From positions 62,001 to 126,000 of the forward strand of contig CAJMFH010000001.1 of assembly GCA_905212635.1 (NCBI GenBank): 64,000 bases of DNA, in the 5' to 3' direction. Positions within the stretch are counted from its first letter, which is position 1. Each line of letters opens with the position of its first letter. Of the stretch, positions 8,435-17,528 are shown piece by piece. Both the position numbers and the translations under genes were made by a program. The notes below the pieces were generated by a model. That model worked only from the letters and a program-made list of their open reading frames with translations. It was not told where the DNA came from and did no database searches. Origin of the DNA: an uncultured Lachnoclostridium sp. (lineage in GTDB: Bacteria > Bacillota > Clostridia > Lachnospirales > Lachnospiraceae).

Positions 8435-9157
8435 ATGGATGAACAATTACGTATCAATAAATATTTAAGTTCTATTGGTTACTGTTCCCGCCGGGAAGCT
8501 GACCGACTATTAGAGCAGGGAAAAATCCTGGTAGATGGTCGTACTGCGCTTGTCGGGGAACGCATTACCAAAGAACAACACATTACGGTAAATGGAATCC
8601 CGGTCGGAGAAAAGCCAAGAGAAATCGTGATTGCTTTTAATAAACCTCAGGGAATTGTCTGTACCAGCAGTGCAAAAGAAAAAAATAATATTGTTGATTA
8701 TTTACATTTTCCAACACGTATTTATCCGGTAGGAAGACTTGATAAGGATTCCACCGGATTGATTTTACTGACCAATGACGGAGATTTAACAGATCGTATC
8801 CTTCGCGGAAAAAATAATCATGAAAAAGAATACCTTGTCACAGTCCAAAAACCTCTGCGTCCCGAAATCATACACGCTATGGAACAGGGCGTTCCTATTT
8901 TGGATACGATGACCAGACCATGTCAGATTGTTGCGATTGATTCTCATACATTTCGAATCATTTTGACACAGGGATTAAATCGTCAGATCCGTCGTATGTG
9001 TGAATATTTTGGTTACAAAGTTACCACACTAAAAAGAGTCCGTGTGATGAATATTCATCTGGGCGAACTAAAAGAAGGAACCTGGCGCGAGATCACAGGG
9101 GACGAATTAATGGAATTAAAAAACGCATTGAAAGGACAGAAATTCTACAATGAATGA
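8435..9157 (+). CDS. rluF: 23S rRNA pseudouridine synthase, RluF/RsuA family
   Basis: It isomerises a uridine of 23S rRNA to pseudouridine. The 240-residue protein has an N-terminal S4 RNA-binding domain (LRINKYLSSIGYCSRREADRLLEQGKILVDG) and the RsuA-type catalytic domain with GRLDKDSTGLILLTNDG, whose first Asp is the catalytic residue. The later QGLNRQIRRMCEYFGY matches the RluF subgroup better than RluB or RsuA, so the symbol is likely but the target base is inferred. The gene overlaps ligA by eight bases. Confidence 0.9.
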   Translation: MDEQLRINKYLSSIGYCSRREADRLLEQGKILVDGRTALVGERITKEQHITVNGIPVGEKPREIVIAFNKPQGIVCTSSAKEKNNIVDYLHFPTRIYPVGRLDKDSTGLILLTNDGDLTDRILRGKNNHEKEYLVTVQKPLRPEIIHAMEQGVPILDTMTRPCQIVAIDSHTFRIILTQGLNRQIRRMCEYFGYKVTTLKRVRVMNIHLGELKEGTWREITGDELMELKNALKGQKFYNE

Positions 9158-11105
9158 GATGGAACGTATGCGGGATTTAGTTGCCCGGTTAAATGAAGCA
9201 GCTAAAGTTTATTATCAGGGTGAAGATGAGATCATGTCAAATTTTGAATACGATGCTTTATATGACGAACTGGTCTCTCTGGAAGAAAAAACAGGAGTGG
9301 TTCTATCAGGAAGTCCCACCGTTCAAGTAGGATACGAGACATTGAGCGAGCTGCCAAAAGAAGCACATATTGCGCCGATGCTTTCCCTTGGAAAAACAAA
9401 GGAACGGGAAGAACTGGTACAATGGCTTGATTCACGTGAAGGATTATTATCCTTAAAGTTAGATGGTTTAAGTGTAATCCTGACGTATCAGAACGGCACC
9501 TTAACCAAAGCCTTAACGCGCCGAAATGGTGAAATCGGTGAAGTTATTACCAATAATGCCAAAACCTTCAAAAATATCCCCGCTAAAATTCCATATCCCG
9601 GAACACTGGTTCTCCGTGGGGAAGCACTGATCCGATATTCAGACTTTAAAATATTAAATGAATCTTTTTCTGACATTCAGGAAAAGTATAAAAATCCACG
9701 AAATTTATGCAGCGGAACCGTTCGACAACTGAATAATGAGATTACTGCCAAACGAAATGTTCATTACTATGTTTATAACCTCATTCAAAGTGATCCGGAA
9801 ATTTCATTTACTCATAAAGAAGAGGAGTTGAACTGGCTTGATGAACAAGGATTTGATATTGTGCCTTACAAAAAGGTAACCGAAGCGGATCTTATTTCTG
9901 CCATTGACGAATTCTCCGAAATGATCACAAACGGCTGCGACTTGCCTAGTGACGGACTTGTTCTCACCTATGATGATATTTTATATAGTCAGTCATTGGG
10001 AAGAACCGCTAAATTTCCAAGAGATTCTATTGCCTTTAAATGGCAGGATGAATTGGCAGAGACAACTTTAATGGATATTGAGTGGAGTGCCTCTCGCACG
10101 GGACTCATTAACCCGGTTGCTATTTTTGAACCTGTAGAATTGGAGGGAACTACCGTAAGCCGCGCCAGTGTTCATAATGTCAGCATCCTGAAAGAATTGC
10201 AGCTGGGAATCGGTGACCGAATCACTGTATATAAAGCAAATATGATCATCCCGCAGATTCAGGAAAACCTGACAAAGAGTAATGCTTTGTCAATTCCTTT
10301 CGAATGTCCGGTATGTCATCAAAAAACAGAACTTATCAATGAAAATGGTTCGGAATTTTTATTTTGTCCGAATCCCAAATGTTATGCGAAAAAAATCAAA
10401 TCTTTTACACACTTTGTAAGCCGCGATGCCTTAAATATAGATGGATTTTCAGAAGCAACATTGGAAAAATTTATTCTTAACGGCTGGCTGCAAAAGTTAA
10501 CAGACATTTTTTTCCTGTCACAGTACAAAGAGGAAATTCAAAGTTTGGATGGTTTTGGAGAAAAGTCTTATACCAATCTGATCCAGGCAATTGAAGCGTC
10601 CAAAAACGTTCCTTTAGAGCGCGTTATCTACAGCTTGGGGATCAAAGGAATCGGCTTAAGTATGGCAAAACTGATCTGTCGTAAATACCCGCTTCCTCTT
10701 ACCGAGTATAACGATTTATCCGTTGACAATCTACTCTCTATCGACGGTATCGGCGATAAATTAGCAGAGTCCTTCGTGGAATATTTTGCGGATTCTGAAA
10801 ATCAGGATCTTTTACACAAATTAAGTGAGATCCTTACCATAATCTTTCCTGAAAAGATTGTATCAAATGCGTCCTTTGAGGGCAAAACATTTGTTATTAC
10901 AGGAAGTCTTGCTCATTTTGCAAACCGAAATGAATGTAAGGAAAAAATTGAATCTCTTGGTGGGAAAGTAAGTTCTTCCGTAAGTAAAAATACTGCCTAT
11001 TTGGTTAATAATGATATTACATCAAGTTCTTCTAAAAATAAAAAAGCAAAAGAATTAGGTGTTCCTATTATTACGGAGAATGAATTGCTTGAAATGATTC
11101 AATAA
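9150..11105 (+). CDS. ligA: NAD-dependent DNA ligase
   Basis: LigA seals nicks in replication and repair using NAD+. The 651-residue protein shows the full domain order: the Ia domain, a nucleotidyltransferase domain with the adenylated Lys103 in LKLDGLSV, an OB fold, a four-Cys zinc finger (Cys386, 389, 406, 411), helix-hairpin-helix repeats (GIKGIGLSMA and SIDGIGDKLAESF) and a C-terminal BRCT domain starting at FEGKTFVITGSL. It starts inside the end of rluF and its last seven bases overlap the end of the convergent flippase gene. The length is slightly below the usual 660-680, with no domain missing. Confidence 0.97.
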   Translation: MNEMERMRDLVARLNEAAKVYYQGEDEIMSNFEYDALYDELVSLEEKTGVVLSGSPTVQVGYETLSELPKEAHIAPMLSLGKTKEREELVQWLDSREGLLSLKLDGLSVILTYQNGTLTKALTRRNGEIGEVITNNAKTFKNIPAKIPYPGTLVLRGEALIRYSDFKILNESFSDIQEKYKNPRNLCSGTVRQLNNEITAKRNVHYYVYNLIQSDPEISFTHKEEELNWLDEQGFDIVPYKKVTEADLISAIDEFSEMITNGCDLPSDGLVLTYDDILYSQSLGRTAKFPRDSIAFKWQDELAETTLMDIEWSASRTGLINPVAIFEPVELEGTTVSRASVHNVSILKELQLGIGDRITVYKANMIIPQIQENLTKSNALSIPFECPVCHQKTELINENGSEFLFCPNPKCYAKKIKSFTHFVSRDALNIDGFSEATLEKFILNGWLQKLTDIFFLSQYKEEIQSLDGFGEKSYTNLIQAIEASKNVPLERVIYSLGIKGIGLSMAKLICRKYPLPLTEYNDLSVDNLLSIDGIGDKLAESFVEYFADSENQDLLHKLSEILTIIFPEKIVSNASFEGKTFVITGSLAHFANRNECKEKIESLGGKVSSSVSKNTAYLVNNDITSSSSKNKKAKELGVPIITENELLEMIQ

Positions 11106-12589
11106 AAATCTTGTTTCTGAATCATTTTACTTTGACATAGAATCATAATGGGAATCAAAATAAACGTTCCCATTATGATGATAAAACATAGTCTGGAAGG
11201 GATATAATGCCGTATTTCATTGAGGATAAACAGTTTTTTTCCAATGTAACAAGAGCCTATAAATAGTAGTGCAGGACAAATGAGCCATTTGCCTAAATCA
11301 ATCCTGGTATACTGCCTTTTTACAAGATAACAGCCATCAAGAATGCTTATGAGAATCTGGCTGACAAGCATTCCCAGCAAATACCCATATATTCCAAAAT
11401 ACGGAGTTGCGACAATCAAAAACGTAATCCTTAACACCAGCCCAATTACCGTATTCCGAAACGTTATTGAACTTTTTGACAGACCATTTATAATACTTGC
11501 CAGTGTTGTAGACACATAAACAAACGGACAGATCATGGAAAGAAGAGACAGTAATTTCCCGGAACGGGGATTTTGAAAAAACAATGTACCTATTTGCGGT
11601 CCGAAACAGATAAAAACTGCCATGGCAATGCAGCCAAGCAGAAGAGAGTACTTAATCGTTATCTGGGTCGTCCGCATTATTTTATTATTATCCTTTTCAT
11701 AATAGGCTTTGGATACTTCCGGAAGAAGCAGTACCGACAATGAGTTTGTTATTGTCCCGGGAAACAAAATAAACGGCAGTACGATACCGGTTGTGATTCC
11801 ATATAAGGCGAATGAATCCGTTCGGTTCAATCCCGAAAATTGCAGCATAATAGGAATTAAAACAGCCTCCGAAGCGGATAGTACAGAGATGGTAAGCCGC
11901 GTGGCGCTCAGCGGAACTGCCTGACTCAACAGTTTTTTTATCAGTTCCCCATAACCTGATTTTGTTTTTTCTTTTTTCCTTGCAAATTCCTTTCGGATAT
12001 TCCAAAGATTGTATAAATTAGATGCCAGTTCTCCAATGATCAAACCTAAAACTGCTATTTCACAAGAAATTTGTCTGTGAAAGCAAAAGAAGATGGCAAC
12101 AACAAATCCTACTCTGAAAATTTGTTCAATAATCTGAGTAATAGATGGTACTTTCGCATGACGCTTTCCATAAAAATATCCATTTATAATACTGGTAATT
12201 CCGCAAAAAGGAAAAATAACGGAAAGAATTCTTAATAACGGAGCGGTTTCTCTGGCAAATAATAAATGAATGCTTATCCAATCAGAAAAAGTAAACAAAA
12301 GAACAGACAATGTCACGGAACAACAAAGCGAACAGATAATTCCGCCTTTCAACACACGCTTCGGATCTTTTAAATGTGGATCCGCAACCAATTGAGAAAC
12401 CGCAGTTTGCAGACCAGAAGCATAGAGTGTAAAACATATTCCATAAACTGGAAATATCATTTGATAAATTCCCAGTTTTGTATCTCCCAGCAGATTCGCA
12501 AGAAATATGCGATATAAAAATCCAATAACCCTTGTTACCACTCCGGCAATCGTCAGAATGATCGTACCTTTCAGCATTTTATTTTTCAT
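11099..12589 (-). CDS. Multi-TM flippase of the SpoVB/PST (MOP) superfamily
   Basis: This is an integral membrane protein of 496 residues with about 14 hydrophobic segments. It begins GTIILTIAGVVTRVIGFLYRIFLANLLG, the hallmark opening of SpoVB and PST-type lipid-linked oligosaccharide flippases, and has the LQTAVSQLVA and GYFYGKRHAKVPSITQIIEQIFR signatures of the same group. Members move lipid-linked sugars such as lipid II or teichoic/exopolysaccharide units across the membrane. Whether this one serves sporulation or another polymer is not clear from context. The start at 12589 is preferred because AAGGAG is placed six bases upstream; an upstream in-frame ATG at 12613 has no ribosome binding site. 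It converges on ligA with overlapping stop regions. Confidence 0.88.
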   Translation of the reverse strand: MKNKMLKGTIILTIAGVVTRVIGFLYRIFLANLLGDTKLGIYQMIFPVYGICFTLYASGLQTAVSQLVADPHLKDPKRVLKGGIICSLCCSVTLSVLLFTFSDWISIHLLFARETAPLLRILSVIFPFCGITSIINGYFYGKRHAKVPSITQIIEQIFRVGFVVAIFFCFHRQISCEIAVLGLIIGELASNLYNLWNIRKEFARKKEKTKSGYGELIKKLLSQAVPLSATRLTISVLSASEAVLIPIMLQFSGLNRTDSFALYGITTGIVLPFILFPGTITNSLSVLLLPEVSKAYYEKDNNKIMRTTQITIKYSLLLGCIAMAVFICFGPQIGTLFFQNPRSGKLLSLLSMICPFVYVSTTLASIINGLSKSSITFRNTVIGLVLRITFLIVATPYFGIYGYLLGMLVSQILISILDGCYLVKRQYTRIDLGKWLICPALLFIGSCYIGKKLFILNEIRHYIPSRLCFIIIMGTFILIPIMILCQSKMIQKQDFY

Positions 12590-12686
12590 ATTCTGCTCCT
12601 TACTCATTTCCAATCATTTACTTACATAATTTTCTGTATAAAATGTATATGATTGTAAAATATTTTATATGAAATTTTTTTAGATA

Positions 12687-12715
12687 TTGTATTTTACCCT
12701 ATTTTGTTGTATTAT
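12687..12715 (+). promoter_or_regulatory. Promoter of the acidic repeat protein gene
   Basis: TTGTAT (12687-12692), 17 bases, TATTAT (12710-12715), in a very AT-rich divergent intergenic region. Confidence 0.5.
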
Positions 12716-12767
12716 AGTTATAACTGTATGTGTACGAAACCAATTCATATAAAGGGGACGATAGCAA

Positions 12768-15602
12768 ATGTCAAAACGAAATAAAATTTCCCTTGGGACT
12801 CCGACCGAGGAACTGCCCGAATGGACACTTTCTCTGGACTTTACCGAGTCTCAGGATACGATAAAAGAGGAGAAGAAACAACCTGAACGTACGGTCTCAT
12901 CTGAGAGTACTTTTTCAAATCCGGCACCTCAACCTGTACAATCATCAGGTTCTGGTCTTAGTTCTGGACTTAGCGGTGGTTTGAATACAGAATTCGTAAT
13001 CGGAAACGATAATGCCGTATCCGGAGATGATTCTTTTTCCCAGCCGCTTCCATCCCAAAATAATTCTGCCAGCGAAAATGTATTGGATTTTGGAGCAGAT
13101 GCTTTACCGCCCCAAAACGCAGAAAGCATTACAACACTTGATTTTTCAGATGATACAGAGAAAGCAGACAGCATCACGACCATCGAACAGCCTGTTGTTG
13201 CTCCTGTTCCGGAACCTCAACCGGAACCTGTTGTCGAAGCAGTTGCTGAGCCTATTCCAGAGTCTCAACCGGAACCTGTCCTTGAGGCAGTTACTGAACC
13301 TCCTCCGGAAACTCAACCGGAACCTGTCGTTGAGGCTGTTGTTGAGCCTGTTCCAGAGCCTCAACCAGAACCTCACGTTGAAACGGTTGCTGAACCTGTA
13401 GATGTTGACAGCCAATTATCCAATATGGCAAATTCCATTGTTTCAGAAGAGAACGAAGAACAATTGTTATCTGCGGCAGCCGATTTGATTAAAAATGAAC
13501 AAAATTCAGAACAAACGGAAGATATTGAAATTATTGATGAAATGGATCATTCAACGCCGGAAAATAATGATGACGTTCTGGCTTTGTTAAAACAATTAGA
13601 TGTATCTGAAAATATAGAGAGAATGCAGACCGCAACTCAAGAAGATATCGCTGATGTTATTGAGCAGACTGAAGCTGAACATGAACTTGAAGCTGCTGTT
13701 CCCGTAGAAGAAAGTATTTCCGTCTCTGACCTTCAGCCGGCAGTTGAAGAGCCGGTTCAGCAGGATACTCCGGTTACCGAAGAGGTTCCTATGGAGAGTC
13801 TTGATTCCCTTATGCCGGAGGAACCAATGGAAAACAAAGAAGAACCGGTCATGGAAATTACCAATGACATGTTCGATATGGGCTATGATTTAGAAGATGA
13901 GCCTCAATATTCTGAGGAAAATATTGATTTAAGTGCATTTCAGGGAAGCATAAAAGATGCAGAAGAAATTAACAAGCCTGCATCCGATGCTTTGGATCTG
14001 GATGCAGCAGAGGCAGGATCCGCTTCGAGTCTGGATATGTCCAATTTAGTTGCTGCCGCCATGAATACTCTGACACATCATAGAGAAGAAAATGAGTTCC
14101 TGGCTAAAGACGAAACACCTGCAATAGAACAGGAAGCGGCAATTGACATTGCTTCTGATGAAACTGCGCCAGAAGCAATCCAGCCGGATCCTTCCAAACT
14201 TGAGAAAGCTACTCTGGACTTTAGTGAAAATGATGACGAATCTCCAGAAGCAAATTTGGATTTTGGTGAAGAAGAAGACGAGACATTATCTAATTTGGAT
14301 TTTGTAGTAGAAGAGGAACCGGAAGATACCAATTTGGACTTTAATTCCGACTTTGACTTTGATCCGGATGCCAATTTAGATTTTACGGAAGAAGAGGAAG
14401 AAAATCCAGAATTTAATTTGGATTACAAAGAGGATGAGGATCCATTTGCAGAAGCAGCCTCGGAACCGGAAATAACAACCGAAACCTCTTTCGAGCCGGA
14501 AACAGAACCGGTACCACAGCCGGAATCCAAGCCGGAACCGGAAACTCAACTTGAACCCGACTTGAAATTCGAGTCAGATCTTGAGCCGGATCTGAAATTT
14601 GAGTCAGAAACAGAACCAGATCTGAAGTTTGAATATGAACTTGAACCGGAATTAAAAGAGAAATCCGAATCGGAGGCAGAACCTCCATTGGAATTCCAAT
14701 CGGAACCGCAATTAGAACCAGACATAGCAGATTACCAATTCGAAGCAGAACCAGAACCTGCTTTGGATTTTGAAGCAGATCTGGATGCAGATCGTGCGAT
14801 TGAAAACCTGATTCCTCCAATGGATGATACATTATCCCATCAATTAGACGAGGTAATGACCGAGTCACAGGGGAGTATAGCTGCTCCTTCTGTTGATGAG
14901 ACAACTGTAGAAAGCCCGTTGAATTCTACCGAAACAACGGAAGAAAATGCCGAAACACAGAATGCTCCGGTTTCTCCTGACACAGAGCTGGAAACACCGG
15001 AACCGGCGCAGGAAGAAGTTCCATTTACACTTCACTTTGAACCTGTTAATCCGGATCAAGGCAGTTCCTTTGCCGAAGAAATGAATGATTTTGATGATGT
15101 TTCATCCCTGATCATTGAGGATTATAACGAAGTTCCAACGGTTTCCAGTCTGGAAAAAGACCTGAAAAAACAGGAAAAAGAGAAGAAGAAAAACCGCAAA
15201 AAGAATGCAAAGAAGAAAAAAGACGAAGGATTTTCACTTTCTCTGGATGAAATGGGTGAAAAACAAGCCGGTGATGCGGAAGAAGAAGAAAAGGAGAAAT
15301 TCAAATATTCTTCCAGTATGCCGATCCGTTCCACTAATATGCCGAAAGTTTCGAAACCAAAAGAAGAACCGGCGAAAACGGAGACAAGAGAACCTGCTTC
15401 CCAGCCTGCATCCACTTCAGGTTCAACCGAAGATGTTACCAAAATTCAGGCAGTCACTCCTGAAATGCTTGCAGAAGAACGAAAAGAAGTGGAACATCTT
15501 GGCGACGTTCATACGCATCACGAAGAGAAAATATATGCAGAAAAGAATATTTACGATAACGGTACATTCCAGCGTGAATACTATCAATTGTATTATCAAT
15601 AA
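12768..15602 (+). CDS. Large acidic low-complexity protein with repeated LDF motifs, unknown function
   Basis: This 944-residue protein has no signal peptide or membrane segment and I recognise no catalytic domain. It is dominated by Glu, Asp, Pro and Ser. Three layers are visible. First, four 16-residue Pro/Glu repeats lie at residues 147-210. Second, a short motif LDF followed by acidic residues occurs about ten times: near residue 23, around 105-125, in a dense cluster around residues 480-560 (NLDFGEEE, NLDFTEEE and relatives), and once near 665. Third, a basic Lys-rich patch near residues 800-820 precedes a C-terminal tail ending in EYYQLYYQ. Such architecture suggests a disordered scaffold or recruiter binding partners through LDF, but that is inference. 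It has its own promoter and terminator and lies just upstream of iscR, from which it is transcriptionally separate. Confidence 0.85.
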   Translation: MSKRNKISLGTPTEELPEWTLSLDFTESQDTIKEEKKQPERTVSSESTFSNPAPQPVQSSGSGLSSGLSGGLNTEFVIGNDNAVSGDDSFSQPLPSQNNSASENVLDFGADALPPQNAESITTLDFSDDTEKADSITTIEQPVVAPVPEPQPEPVVEAVAEPIPESQPEPVLEAVTEPPPETQPEPVVEAVVEPVPEPQPEPHVETVAEPVDVDSQLSNMANSIVSEENEEQLLSAAADLIKNEQNSEQTEDIEIIDEMDHSTPENNDDVLALLKQLDVSENIERMQTATQEDIADVIEQTEAEHELEAAVPVEESISVSDLQPAVEEPVQQDTPVTEEVPMESLDSLMPEEPMENKEEPVMEITNDMFDMGYDLEDEPQYSEENIDLSAFQGSIKDAEEINKPASDALDLDAAEAGSASSLDMSNLVAAAMNTLTHHREENEFLAKDETPAIEQEAAIDIASDETAPEAIQPDPSKLEKATLDFSENDDESPEANLDFGEEEDETLSNLDFVVEEEPEDTNLDFNSDFDFDPDANLDFTEEEEENPEFNLDYKEDEDPFAEAASEPEITTETSFEPETEPVPQPESKPEPETQLEPDLKFESDLEPDLKFESETEPDLKFEYELEPELKEKSESEAEPPLEFQSEPQLEPDIADYQFEAEPEPALDFEADLDADRAIENLIPPMDDTLSHQLDEVMTESQGSIAAPSVDETTVESPLNSTETTEENAETQNAPVSPDTELETPEPAQEEVPFTLHFEPVNPDQGSSFAEEMNDFDDVSSLIIEDYNEVPTVSSLEKDLKKQEKEKKKNRKKNAKKKKDEGFSLSLDEMGEKQAGDAEEEEKEKFKYSSSMPIRSTNMPKVSKPKEEPAKTETREPASQPASTSGSTEDVTKIQAVTPEMLAEERKEVEHLGDVHTHHEEKIYAEKNIYDNGTFQREYYQLYYQ
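13206..13397 (+). repeat. Four 48-bp coding tandem repeats
   Basis: Four imperfect 48-base units encode 16-residue blocks of the form xPExQPEPxVEAVxEP inside the acidic protein. The units differ mostly by substitutions, so they are old or selected rather than a fresh expansion. Confidence 0.8.
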
Positions 15603-15658
15603 ACCGATTCTACACAATTCTAATATTCTCTGCATATTATAAGGATAGCAGAACCATA

Positions 15659-15697
15659 ATATCCCATGTATAGCAATCTATATATGGGATATTTTTT
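15659..15697 (+). terminator. Terminator of the acidic protein gene
   Basis: ATATCCCATGTATA (15659-15672) pairs with TATATATGGGATAT (15679-15692) with one mismatch, followed by a run of T. Confidence 0.88.
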
Positions 15698-15730
15698 AGC
15701 CAAATTTTATATTTTTTTTGAGAAATGTTA

Positions 15731-15759
15731 TTGACAAAGAAATAGGCAAAGTTTATAAT
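15731..15759 (+). promoter_or_regulatory. Consensus promoter of the isc operon
   Basis: TTGACA (15731-15736), exactly 17 bases, TATAAT (15754-15759): both hexamers are perfect consensus. A promoter this strong normally needs a repressor, in keeping with IscR being the first gene of the operon. Confidence 0.82.
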
Positions 15760-15790
15760 ATTTTTAATCCCGATAAAAATGATAGGAATT

Positions 15791-15808
15791 AAAATAGTCG
15801 GACTTTTT
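15791..15808 (+). promoter_or_regulatory. Candidate IscR operator
   Basis: AAAATAGTCGGACTTTTT is a near-perfect palindrome centred on AGTC-G-GACT, about 30 bases downstream of the -10 hexamer. Rrf2-family repressors bind such AT-flanked dyads near their own promoters. Assignment to IscR is inferred from position only. Confidence 0.4.
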
Positions 15809-15866
15809 CCAATCCTTTTTATGCGGGACAGACTTATGTAATTCCACTGTTTAAAGGAGGATTGCA

Positions 15867-16307
15867 ATGAAAATTTCAACGAAAGGACGTTATGGTTTAC
15901 GCGCGGTCATTGATATTGCCATACATGGGGATTCCGAACCGGTTTCCTTAAGTGATATCGCAGTTCGCGAAGACATATCGGTCAGTTATCTGGAACAATT
16001 GATTGCAAAACTGCGCCGGGCTGACATTGTAACCAGCGTTCGCGGGGCAAAGGGTGGTTATTCGCTGGCTAAGCCCAAAAATGAAATTTCTGTTGGAGAT
16101 GTACTGAGAGCTTTAGAAGGGGATCTTGCCCCGGTAAACTGCTCCGAAGTCATTGAAAACGGGAGTCCCTGCAAAGAATCCAAACAATGCGTTTCCAAAC
16201 TGGTATGGCAGCGCATAAGCGAAAGTATCAATAATGCCGTAGATAGTCTTATGATTTCCGACTTGCTTGAGGAATCGGATTCCGATAAGATCTGCGGCTG
16301 TCAATAG
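15867..16307 (+). CDS. iscR: Rrf2-family iron-sulfur regulator IscR
   Basis: IscR senses Fe-S status through a bound cluster and represses its own operon. The 146-residue protein has an N-terminal winged helix (STKGRYGLRAVIDIA, then the recognition region SVSYLEQLIAKLRRADIVTSVRGAKGGY) and three candidate cluster ligands, Cys92, Cys102 and Cys108. In E. coli IscR the three Cys are five residues apart each; here the first gap is nine. A further CxC occurs at the extreme C-terminus (ICGCQ). The gene follows a consensus promoter and a GGAGG ribosome binding site and precedes iscS by 15 bases. It could also be called a generic Rrf2 regulator; operon context favours IscR. Confidence 0.92.
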   Translation: MKISTKGRYGLRAVIDIAIHGDSEPVSLSDIAVREDISVSYLEQLIAKLRRADIVTSVRGAKGGYSLAKPKNEISVGDVLRALEGDLAPVNCSEVIENGSPCKESKQCVSKLVWQRISESINNAVDSLMISDLLEESDSDKICGCQ

Positions 16308-16322
16308 AGAAAGGAGATCACA

Positions 16323-17510
16323 ATGAGTAGATTTGTGTATTTAGATAATGCAGCAACCACATCAACCAAAAAAGAAGTCGTTGATGCGATGTATCCATTT
16401 TTTACAGAGAACTTTGGAAACCCGTCGAGTGTATATGATTTCGCCGCCAAAAATAAAAAAGCGGTAACTGACAGCAGACAGATTATTGCCGATGCTCTTC
16501 ATGCCGATGTGCGTGACATTTACTTTACCGCAGGCGGCAGTGAATCCGACAACTGGGCATTGATCGCCACGGCAGAAGCCTATGAAAATAAGGGAAAGCA
16601 TATCATTACATCAAAGATTGAACATCATGCCATTTTACACACATGTGATTATTTGGAATCCCGTGGTTTCGAAATCACTTATATTGATGTTGATGAAAAT
16701 GGTATTTTGAAATTGGATGAATTGAAAAAAGCAATTCGTCCGGACACCATTTTAATTTCTGTTATGTTTGCCAACAATGAGATTGGAAGCATTCAGCCAA
16801 TCAAAGAGATAGGCGAAATTGCCAAAGAACATGGCATCTTATTCCATACGGATGCGGTTCAGGCATTTGGTCAGATTCCGATCAATGTTGATGAACTTCA
16901 CATTGATATGTTGAGTGCCAGCGGACATAAACTTCATGGGCCAAAGGGAATCGGTTTTTTGTATATCCGCAAAGGTTTGAAACTTCGTTCCTTTATCCAT
17001 GGTGGCGCACAGGAACGGAAACGTCGTGCCGGAACAGAAAATGTACCAGGTATCGTAGGACTTGGCAAAGCCGTTTCCATCGCCGTAGAAACTATGGATG
17101 AACGGATCAAACATGAAACCGAAGTCCGCGACTATATGATTGAAAAGATCAAAAAGACCATTCCGTATTGTCGTTTAAATGGAGACCGCACAAAGCGTCT
17201 TCCAAATAATGTAAACTTTAGTTTTCAGTTTGTAGAGGGAGAGTCTCTTCTGATCATGTTAGATATGGAAGGAATCTGTGCTTCGAGTGGATCCGCTTGT
17301 ACTTCCGGATCTTTGGATCCTTCCCACGTATTGCTGGCAATCGGACTTCCTCACGAAATTGCTCATGGTTCTCTTCGTATGACATTAAGCGAGGAAACTA
17401 CCATTGAGGATGCGGATTATGTAATTGATAAATTGCAGGGCATTGTTGCAAAATTGAGAAGTATGTCTCCACTGTACGAAGATTTTGTAAAGAAAAATGC
17501 AGCAAAATAA
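16323..17510 (+). CDS. iscS: Cysteine desulfurase IscS/NifS
   Basis: This PLP enzyme releases sulfur from cysteine for Fe-S cluster assembly. The 395-residue protein opens FVYLDNAATTSTKKEVVDAM, carries the PLP lysine Lys203 in SASGHKLHGPKG, and the persulfide-forming Cys326 in ASSGSACTSGSLDPSHVL, placing it in the group I IscS/NifS class with the longer flexible loop. It lies between iscR and iscU with short gaps, so sulfur is probably handed to the IscU scaffold encoded next. It is standard in length and motif content. Confidence 0.97.
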   Translation: MSRFVYLDNAATTSTKKEVVDAMYPFFTENFGNPSSVYDFAAKNKKAVTDSRQIIADALHADVRDIYFTAGGSESDNWALIATAEAYENKGKHIITSKIEHHAILHTCDYLESRGFEITYIDVDENGILKLDELKKAIRPDTILISVMFANNEIGSIQPIKEIGEIAKEHGILFHTDAVQAFGQIPINVDELHIDMLSASGHKLHGPKGIGFLYIRKGLKLRSFIHGGAQERKRRAGTENVPGIVGLGKAVSIAVETMDERIKHETEVRDYMIEKIKKTIPYCRLNGDRTKRLPNNVNFSFQFVEGESLLIMLDMEGICASSGSACTSGSLDPSHVLLAIGLPHEIAHGSLRMTLSEETTIEDADYVIDKLQGIVAKLRSMSPLYEDFVKKNAAK

Positions 17511-17528
17511 GGAAAGGATGGTATCGTA

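Noticed and set aside
13206..13397. Tandem repeats that could be read as a CRISPR-like array
   Set aside because: The 48-base units are contiguous without spacers, are in frame and encode Pro/Glu blocks of a long protein.
14413..14904. Open frame of 163 codons opposite the acidic repeat protein
   Set aside because: Repeated GAA/CCG codons keep the opposite strand free of stops; no ribosome binding site or homology.
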